Assembly (NCBI GenBank): GCA_964483805.1
Contig: CAZADH010000211.1
Coordinates: 1 to 11,034 of the forward strand
Length of the DNA: 11,034 nucleotides
Reading direction: 5' to 3'
Source: CAZADH01 sp964483805
GTDB lineage: Bacteria; Muiribacteriota; Ozemobacteria; Ozemobacterales; Ozemobacteraceae
Shown: in pieces, positions 1 through 4,642 of the stretch
Layout of the letters: each line of letters starts with the position of its first letter
Position numbering within the stretch: the first letter of the stretch is position 1
Made by a program: the position numbers and the translations under genes
Notes under the pieces: model-generated
What the model saw: only the letters and a program-made list of their open reading frames with translations
The model's database searches: none
Told to the model about the DNA's origin: nothing

Positions 1-935
1 ACCCCACCGTGATCGACATCGCCATCGACCATCGGTTGTTTGACCACCTGTCCACCGTAGTTCCCGGCCGGCACCACAGTCACCCGCGGAACCACCGCAT
101 GCATGGGCAACTGCGCATCGGCAATGGCCGTCACGTTGGTCGCTGTGACGGCGACTGCAACGACTCCGGCCGGCAACTGATACCGCGGATCATTGAATGC
201 CAACGCGTAGGTACCGCTGGGCACGCCACGAAACTCGAAGCGCCCGGTGGGACCCGAAACCGTGGTCAGCGCCACCCCAGCCCCCGACAACTGCACGAGT
301 ACCCCACGGTCATCGACGTCACCGGCGAGCGCCGGCGATTTTTTCACCAAGCCAGCGTACTCTGCCAGCAGATCGGCCTGCACCTTCGGCGCAACCGTAT
401 ACTCTGGCACCACCGCCGCCGGCGTTGCCCCAACCGTCACCGCGGTCGGCCCCGCCGTCAGGCGATAACGCGCATCATATACAGACAATGTATATACACC
501 CTGGGGAATCCGGCGAAACTCGAAGCGCCCGGCCACGTCGGAACCCATGAGGAACGATCCGGCCTGCCCAAGCAGTTGCACCAACACTCCCGACCCGTCG
601 GTGTCACCGGCCACGGCCGGCACTTTGGTAATATGGCCCACGTAATCACCCAGCAACACGGGTTGTGCACGTGGTTGCAGCGTGACTGCGGGAACGACGG
701 TCGTCACCCCGGCCTGAATCACCACGGTCAGCGAAGCTGCCGGGGCATTGGCGACCGCATACGACTCGGAGGGAAAAACGAGTTGGTAGGTGCCGGGCTG
801 AACGCCGGTGAACTGCCAGGCGCCATTGGCCCCCGAACACGTGACCAGCGTGGTGTTGCCCAGATGCACCAGGATTCCCGCATCGTCGGTATCCCCAAGC
901 AGGCGCGGATTCCGGGTCACCGTTCCGGTCACGCC
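1..935 (-). repeat. Tandem 95-100 residue domain repeats inside the lipoprotein
   Basis: The GD[TV]D codons begin at 896, 608, 323 and 23, a spacing of 288, 285 and 300 bp (96, 95 and 100 codons). Each unit reads roughly V-x-x-x-P-x-x-x-G-D-x-D-x-x-G-(V/I)-L-V-x-L, then G-x-F-x-F-x-x-(V/I)-P-x-G-x-Y-x-L. A 19-bp stretch is identical at 229-247 and 514-532, exactly 95 codons apart, and encodes the GRFEFR segment. This indicates duplication of the domain, with more units probably lying beyond the left edge. Confidence 0.8.
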
Positions 936-1694
936 CCCTTGCACCGCCGATGGCGTCGACGGCGCCAACGTGAGAATCGCCCCCGGGCTGGCGGTCTGCG
1001 CCGGCGCCACGGTCACCGGCACGATCTGTGGTGTATATCCATTGTATTGCACTCGCAACGTATACGAGCCGACCGGCACGCTCGACAGCGTGAAGCGGCC
1101 ATCTGGACCGGTCAGGGCCACATGGGATGTTCCCTCGAGGAACGCCACCACGCCGGCATGGCCGGCCGCCCCAACCGTACCCCCAAGGCGGGCCACACCG
1201 CTGATCATCCCCGTGGGGGTCAGAACGACATCGATGACGGCTGCACGTCCGGCTCGCACGCCCGTCCGCACCGACTGCCTGGTGGCGTCGCGCACGGCAA
1301 CCAATGTGTAGTCGACTTCGGTCGACACGGCCGGAAAGACGAACTGCCCGGCGGCATCGGTCATCGCCCGAAAATCACCGTAACTGGCGTCGTAGACCAC
1401 CGACGCCCGTCTGGATGCCAGGGGAGTCTCGACCCGCGGCAACCCCGCGGCAAAGGCCCGGGCGGGATCGACGAGATACACCGCCACGTTGGCCGCCGGA
1501 CGCCCGCCATCGAGCACGGCGCCCCGGATCTCGGTCGTCGCTCCCGTCATGAGCACGGGCCCCGTTGGACCACCCACCGTCACGGTACCACCGCCACCGC
1601 CGCCACCACCGCCACAGCCCACCGCACCGAAAAAGGCAAAACCAACGATCATCAGCATCAACGTGACGACGAGCAGACGTGATCGAGCAGGCAT
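1..1694 (-). CDS. Repeat-domain surface lipoprotein (carboxypeptidase-regulatory-like/Ig-like domains), C-terminus beyond window
   Basis: The minus frame is open from the ATG at 1694 to the window edge (564 whole residues, no stop). The N-terminus is a lipoprotein signal: basic MPARSR, a hydrophobic stretch at about 7-25, then A-V-G-C with the lipidation Cys at 27. A run of nine glycines follows as a flexible linker. Next come about two beta-sandwich domains of the CarboxypepD_reg type (about 53-165 and 165-250), showing the typical pattern of Gly-Arg-Phe, a Val-Pro turn and Gly-(S/T)-Tyr-(T)-Leu. After that, repeats of 95-100 residues each start with a GD[TV]D..G motif at residues 267, 363, 458 and 558. 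The start has a purine-rich ribosome site (AAGGGGGGG) just upstream. By family knowledge such proteins are anchored to the outer membrane and act as spacers, adhesins or carbohydrate/protein binders; the exact ligand is unknown. The gene is divergent from the Rpn gene. I am sure it is the coding strand, less sure of its role. Confidence 0.88.
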   Translation of the reverse strand, partial: MPARSRLLVVTLMLMIVGFAFFGAVGCGGGGGGGGGTVTVGGPTGPVLMTGATTEIRGAVLDGGRPAANVAVYLVDPARAFAAGLPRVETPLASRRASVVYDASYGDFRAMTDAAGQFVFPAVSTEVDYTLVAVRDATRQSVRTGVRAGRAAVIDVVLTPTGMISGVARLGGTVGAAGHAGVVAFLEGTSHVALTGPDGRFTLSSVPVGSYTLRVQYNGYTPQIVPVTVAPAQTASPGAILTLAPSTPSAVQGGVTGTVTRNPRLLGDTDDAGILVHLGNTTLVTCSGANGAWQFTGVQPGTYQLVFPSESYAVANAPAASLTVVIQAGVTTVVPAVTLQPRAQPVLLGDYVGHITKVPAVAGDTDGSGVLVQLLGQAGSFLMGSDVAGRFEFRRIPQGVYTLSVYDARYRLTAGPTAVTVGATPAAVVPEYTVAPKVQADLLAEYAGLVKKSPALAGDVDDRGVLVQLSGAGVALTTVSGPTGRFEFRGVPSGTYALAFNDPRYQLPAGVVAVAVTATNVTAIADAQLPMHAVVPRVTVVPAGNYGGQVVKQPMVDGDVDHGG

Positions 1695-1794
1695 GGCCCC
1701 CCCTTTTTCTTAGCGCACAGCCAGCGCACCCACCACCCAAGGCTGTTTGCAGATCCACCCAGGCGCGACAACCCACCGAGTCGCACCGTTGTTA

Positions 1795-1823
1795 AGGGTA
1801 TACACTCTCAACGAACAGGTCAA
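1795..1823 (-). promoter_or_regulatory. Candidate promoter of the lipoprotein gene
   Basis: On the minus strand TTGACC (1823-1818) matches five of six consensus -35 bases. Two weak -10 choices follow: TATACC at 1802-1797 with a 15-bp spacer, or TACCCT at 1800-1795 with 17 bp. Transcription would begin near 1790 and leave a leader of about 95 nt before the ATG at 1694. The -35 lies in one arm of the inverted repeat described separately. The -35 is convincing, the -10 is not. Confidence 0.4.
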
Positions 1824-1929
1824 ACAGATTCACTCGACCTGCCCCGCGCGGCGGTAGAGTCACGCCCGCGGGCGCGCCGCGAGAAGACGGCACCGACAAC
1901 CACTCCAGCGGACCGCGCGTTTGACCTGT
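1815..1929. promoter_or_regulatory. 11-bp exact inverted repeat in the divergent control region
   Basis: ACAGGTCAAAC at 1815-1825 is the exact reverse complement of GTTTGACCTGT at 1919-1929, with 93 bp between the arms. Each arm carries an outward-facing TTGACC -35 candidate, one for the lipoprotein gene and one for the Rpn gene. The region between also holds a 12-bp palindrome at 1863-1874. The identity extends beyond the -35 hexamer, so a shared regulator or sigma factor reading both promoters is a reasonable inference, not shown. Confidence 0.5.
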
Positions 1930-1950
1930 CTCCGCTCGCTAGGCTAGACT
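1921..1950 (+). promoter_or_regulatory. Candidate promoter of the Rpn gene, possibly giving a leaderless mRNA
   Basis: TTGACC (1921-1926) and TAGACT (1945-1950) are separated by 18 bp and match the sigma70 consensus at five and four of six positions. The expected start of transcription, about seven bases after the -10, falls at 1956-1958, next to the ATG at 1959. No Shine-Dalgarno sequence is visible before that ATG (the sequence is GACTGAAAACCG), which fits a leaderless message. Confidence 0.5.
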
Positions 1951-1958
1951 GAAAACCG

Positions 1959-2936
1959 ATGACATCGCACGACGAAGGTTACAAGCTGCTGTTTTCGCAC
2001 CCAGAGATGGTGCGCGATCTTCTGCGCGGGTTCGTGCGCGAACGGTGGGTTGAAGAACTCGATTTCAATACCCTCGAGAAACAGCCGACCTCGTTCATCT
2101 CCGAAAACCTGCGCCAGCGCACCAGCGACATCGTCTGGCGGGTGCGCTGGCACGAGAACTGGCTCTACATTTACATTCTGATCGAGTTCCAGTCATCCGA
2201 CGATCCTTTCATGGCGCTGCGGATGATGTCTTACATCTCGTTGCTGTGGCAAGACCTGGTCGCGCGCAATGAGTTGCAGCCAGGCCGCAAGCTGCCACCC
2301 ATCCTGCCGATCGTTCTGTACAATGGCAATGAACCATGGAAGAGTCCTGTCGACGTCGGCGAACTCGTGGGTGCGATGCCGGCCGGACTTGACCGGTACC
2401 AGCCGCACGTCACACATCTGGTGATCGATGAGTCGGCTTACGTCGATGCCGATCTCGAGCCGCTGCGGAACCTGGTTGCCGTTCTGTTCCAGCTCGAACA
2501 TTCGCGCGATGAAACAACCGTCGTGCACCTGATCGAACGGCTTCTCGTGTGGTTGCACGACGAGAAGCAAACCAGCTTGCGTCGCGCGTTCGCGGTTTGG
2601 CTGAAACGAGTGTTCCTGAACGCCCGCGCGGTCGACGTGACCGCGTCCCAACAATTGCACGAGTTAGCGGAGGTCAAAGTTATGCTGGTCGAGAATCTCA
2701 AACAGAGCATCGCACGCCGCATCGCCGAGGGCGAGGCAAAGGGGAAGGCCGAGGGCGAGGCCAGGGGCGAGGCCATTGGAGAAGCCAGGGGAGAAGCCAG
2801 GGGAGAAGCCAGGGGCAAGGCTGAGGAACAAAAAGCAATCGTACGACGCATGCAGGGCTTGGGCCTGTCCGTCGGCGAGATTGCTCGATTTGTCGGAATC
2901 GACGAAGACAGGGTCCGCCAACTGCTCGAGTCCTGA
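1959..2936 (+). CDS. Rpn family PD-(D/E)XK nuclease / Transposase_31 protein
   Basis: 325 residues. The N-terminus (H-D-x-x-Y-K-x-L-F-x-x-P-E, residues 4-16) and the stretch YILIEFQSS (72-80) followed by M-x-L-R-M-M-x-Y are hallmarks of the Rpn (recombination-promoting nuclease, PF04754-like) family. The likely catalytic residues are Asp57 in R-x-S-D-I and Glu76/Gln78 in E-F-Q, a PD-(D/E)XK variant with Gln in place of the usual Lys. Family members are DNA endonucleases linked to RecA-independent recombination and, in some reports, to phage defence. Residues 258-289 are eight tetrapeptides of the G-(E/K)-A-x type. Residues about 296-325 look like a small helix-turn-helix (L-S-V-G-E-I-A-R-F-V-G). 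Despite the family name no inverted-repeat ends or transposon partners are visible, so I do not call this a mobile element. By eye the gene is less GC-rich than its neighbours, which may indicate transfer. Confidence 0.93.
   Translation: MTSHDEGYKLLFSHPEMVRDLLRGFVRERWVEELDFNTLEKQPTSFISENLRQRTSDIVWRVRWHENWLYIYILIEFQSSDDPFMALRMMSYISLLWQDLVARNELQPGRKLPPILPIVLYNGNEPWKSPVDVGELVGAMPAGLDRYQPHVTHLVIDESAYVDADLEPLRNLVAVLFQLEHSRDETTVVHLIERLLVWLHDEKQTSLRRAFAVWLKRVFLNARAVDVTASQQLHELAEVKVMLVENLKQSIARRIAEGEAKGKAEGEARGEAIGEARGEARGEARGKAEEQKAIVRRMQGLGLSVGEIARFVGIDEDRVRQLLES
2730..2825 (+). repeat. Eight-unit 12-bp tandem repeat in the Rpn gene
   Basis: Eight in-frame 12-bp units encode GEAK, GKAE, GEAR, GEAI, GEAR, GEAR, GEAR and GKAE. 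Three units (2778-2789, 2790-2801, 2802-2813) are the identical sequence GGAGAAGCCAGG; the others differ by a few bases. Units can be gained or lost without shifting the frame. The peptide is probably a charged helical linker between the nuclease domain and the terminal helix-turn-helix. Confidence 0.9.
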
Positions 2937-2952
2937 CAGCGACGACCGACCC

Positions 2953-3318
2953 CTATGGATAACCGCGTTTCAACGATTCGCCCCGTTTGCGCGACCGCGT
3001 CGCAATCAACCAGCACCGCATCAACACCCACCCGGGGGCGCCGACAATCGCGAAGATGCGCACCATCTCGGCAAGGAAGCCGAAGGCAGCGGCTGGCAAA
3101 CTCGTTTCGAGGCTGGGTGACAGCAGATCGTCGAGCAGGCGCCAACGCGCCAGAATCTCGGGAAACAACACCGACATGACCACCAGGGCGGCCAACTCGA
3201 GCAGGAACCGCCGCCATGGCCGCACCGACAGGGATTGGTCGCAGCCACCCCGAGTCTCTGCGACCGCCACGGTCGCCTTGATCGGATCAACCTGCAAGGA
3301 TTGCCCGTTCGCGCTCAT
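2953..3318 (-). CDS. Small membrane protein translationally coupled to the upstream gene
   Basis: 121 residues, function not recognised. There are two hydrophobic segments, about 38-55 (F-L-L-E-L-A-A-L-V-V-M-S-V-L-F) and about 86-106 (V-R-I-F-A-I-V-G-A-P-G-W-V-L-M). The first follows a basic R-P-W-R-R and the last is followed by R-S-R-K-R, so both ends probably face the cytoplasm. The ATG at 3318 overlaps the TGA of the preceding gene as ATGA, and GGGAG lies about 8 bases upstream, so its translation is coupled. The stop at 2953 faces the Rpn stop only 16 bp away and no terminator is visible between them. It is probably a membrane partner of the alpha-barrel protein; that is inference from the arrangement. 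Confidence 0.75.
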   Translation of the reverse strand: MSANGQSLQVDPIKATVAVAETRGGCDQSLSVRPWRRFLLELAALVVMSVLFPEILARWRLLDDLLSPSLETSLPAAAFGFLAEMVRIFAIVGAPGWVLMRCWLIATRSRKRGESLKRGYP

Positions 3319-4499
3319 CGCACGGCTCCCGACCCGGCGGTCAACATCGCCAGCATGATCGCCGTCCCGAGCGGGCCACCCAGGGCATACCGCCGCCCCC
3401 GCGCCGTCGCCCCGGGGATCGCCGCCGGGCTCTCACACTCGACGGGATAGCCAAGCAGAAACGAAGTCCGCCACAGCCCGGCGAAGAATGGCGCATCGCC
3501 GTGGATCAGCGGACCCGCGAGGGCAAAGCCGGTGCCTGACACGCTCAGCCCGAAGACAATCGGTCCCGAGTCGACATCGCCGCGACCAGGCGTCACTGTC
3601 GCCGGGTACTCATTCACGGCAGCGAACCCCAGACCGGTCACCCCGCATGAGTTCTGCAATGCATTGTAAATACGTCGCGACAGCGCCCGCTCGACGAACC
3701 CGATGAAGTAGACCGCCAGGGCCGACCCGCTCGCCCGCGGCTGGTCGCGCCACGCTCCGGTTCTGGCATCGACGGCCTGCACGAGCAACCCCGAGGTTCT
3801 TTCCAGATAGCGCGTCGCCAGGTTCTCGAGCAAGCGGCGCAACAGCGCCGAGTGATCGGCCCCGGTGGCACGGTCGAACAGTGCGATCGCCGCGAACGCC
3901 GTCGTATTGTCGACCGGATAGCACTCGCCCGGATAGGTCTCGAGCAAACCGATCGGGCTGGCCTCCAGTCGCCGTGCCAGCGCATCGGTAATCGCCACGC
4001 TTTCGGAGGCGAACCGCTGCCCACCCACGGCGCGATACAGGTTGAGCGCAACCCCGGCGTAGCCAAGGTATCCCACGTGCCCGTGCGGACCGGCCAGACT
4101 CGAAAGCGGGTCCTCGCCGCCCCACGACTGCGCATCGTACGCGCGGGTCTCGGTCGCCAGCAGTTGTTCGACGCAGGCCTCGATCACCGGCAACAGGGCG
4201 GGCCGCCACGCCGGGCGGGCGAGGATCGTCTGCGCCAACCCCAGCGCGGCCATCTGGCGCGTCACCAGGTTCCACTCGCCATTGAACTGCCAACTGCCGG
4301 TGCGAAAGGCGGCACTACCCAGGTCGCGTTGGACCTGGGCGACCACCTCGTTGACCAGCGGCACGAGCACGGCATCGTCGCCCCGCCACGCGGCCTCGAT
4401 TTCGCGCCCGCACCACCACCGCGGCCAAACCACCGCGGGGAGAACGAGCAAGACAATGGCCATCACCCAGCGTCGCCACCCGCGGGTCAGGTTGTTCAT
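3315..4499 (-). CDS. Membrane-anchored conserved hypothetical protein, predicted alpha/alpha-barrel
   Basis: 394 residues. A basic start (R6, R9, R10) leads into one hydrophobic segment at about 12-27, an uncleaved anchor or signal; the rest is probably outside the cytoplasm. The body alternates amphipathic helices with motifs placed at helix ends: G-H-V-G-Y-L-G-Y (140-147), E-T-Y-P-G-E-C-Y-P-V-D-N (187-198), G-D-V-D-S-G-P-I-V-F-G (307-317), H-G-D (333-335) and R-Y-A-L-G-G-P-L-G (370-378). This layout recalls (alpha/alpha)6-barrel enzymes such as the linalool dehydratase-isomerase-like and glycoside hydrolase-like families, but I cannot assign an activity. Conserved polar residues Glu187, Asp197, Asp308 and Asp310 would be active-site candidates. 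The start has only a weak GGGGCGC ribosome site. Translation of the following small membrane protein is coupled to this gene. The gene is surely real; the fold is a moderate-confidence inference. Confidence 0.85.
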   Translation of the reverse strand: MNNLTRGWRRWVMAIVLLVLPAVVWPRWWCGREIEAAWRGDDAVLVPLVNEVVAQVQRDLGSAAFRTGSWQFNGEWNLVTRQMAALGLAQTILARPAWRPALLPVIEACVEQLLATETRAYDAQSWGGEDPLSSLAGPHGHVGYLGYAGVALNLYRAVGGQRFASESVAITDALARRLEASPIGLLETYPGECYPVDNTTAFAAIALFDRATGADHSALLRRLLENLATRYLERTSGLLVQAVDARTGAWRDQPRASGSALAVYFIGFVERALSRRIYNALQNSCGVTGLGFAAVNEYPATVTPGRGDVDSGPIVFGLSVSGTGFALAGPLIHGDAPFFAGLWRTSFLLGYPVECESPAAIPGATARGRRYALGGPLGTAIMLAMLTAGSGAVR

Positions 4500-4579
4500 G
4501 CGCCCCGCCGCCGTATCGTCAATATATCATCCATATCCGATATTACTCCTGCTTCATCGATGGACCGACAAACCGGACG

Positions 4580-4603
4580 AGGGGCCGATCGCAATCGGCC
4601 CCT
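4580..4603. repeat. Perfect 10-bp-stem palindrome, REP-like or transcription-ending hairpin
   Basis: AGGGGCCGAT (4580-4589), loop CGCA, then ATCGGCCCCT (4594-4603) form a perfect 10-bp stem with a four-base loop. It lies 40 bases past the peptidase stop. On the minus strand it is not followed by a T run, so a classical intrinsic terminator is unlikely. The minus-strand form, GTAGGGGCC and its mirror, resembles dispersed intergenic palindromes of the GTAGGGGC type that I recall from several high-GC bacterial genomes. It may limit read-through or protect the mRNA end. Confidence 0.6.
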
Positions 4604-4617
4604 ACGGGCGATTATGA

Positions 4618-4633
4618 CCCGGGTGATACCGGG
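4618..4633 (-). terminator. Short hairpin after the peptidase gene
   Basis: On the minus strand CCCGG and CCGGG flank a six-base loop, 10 bases after the stop at 4643. The stem is short and has no T tract. Together with the larger hairpin 14 bases downstream it may form the 3' end of the peptidase transcript. Confidence 0.25.
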
Positions 4634-4642
4634 AATGCGCCA

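Larger units (their letters stand above)
4500..4642 (-). other. Spacer with an AT-rich leader upstream of the alpha-barrel gene
   Basis: This 143-bp gap separates the peptidase stop from the next minus-strand start. Bases about 4517-4552 are strikingly AT-rich (AATATATC, CATATCC, GATATTAC) for this genome and probably hold the promoter of the alpha-barrel gene. I cannot find a good -35/-10 pair there; TATATT is a possible -10. The part nearer the peptidase carries the two hairpins listed separately. Confidence 0.35.

Noticed and set aside
1..935. Spaced repeats considered as a CRISPR-like or minisatellite array
   Set aside because: The spacing is 285-300 bp and in frame with conserved protein motifs; it is a domain repeat within a gene.
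9..1682. 557-residue open frame on the plus strand opposite the lipoprotein gene
   Set aside because: The translation is Arg/His/Gly/Pro-rich with no domain pattern, no ribosome site, and lies antisense to a clear repeat lipoprotein. It is a by-product of high GC content.
1863..1874. 12-bp palindrome CGCCCGCGGGCG between the divergent promoters
   Set aside because: Short GC-only palindromes are common in such DNA, and it is not positioned over either promoter. Not claimed as an operator.
1959..2936. Rpn gene as an active transposon, with the 11-bp inverted repeat as one end
   Set aside because: Both arms lie on the same side of the gene, no matching end is seen downstream, and no target duplication is visible.
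2438..3217. 259-residue minus-strand frame with A-S-P-L repeats
   Set aside because: It is antisense to the Rpn gene; the repeat is the 12-bp array read from the other strand.
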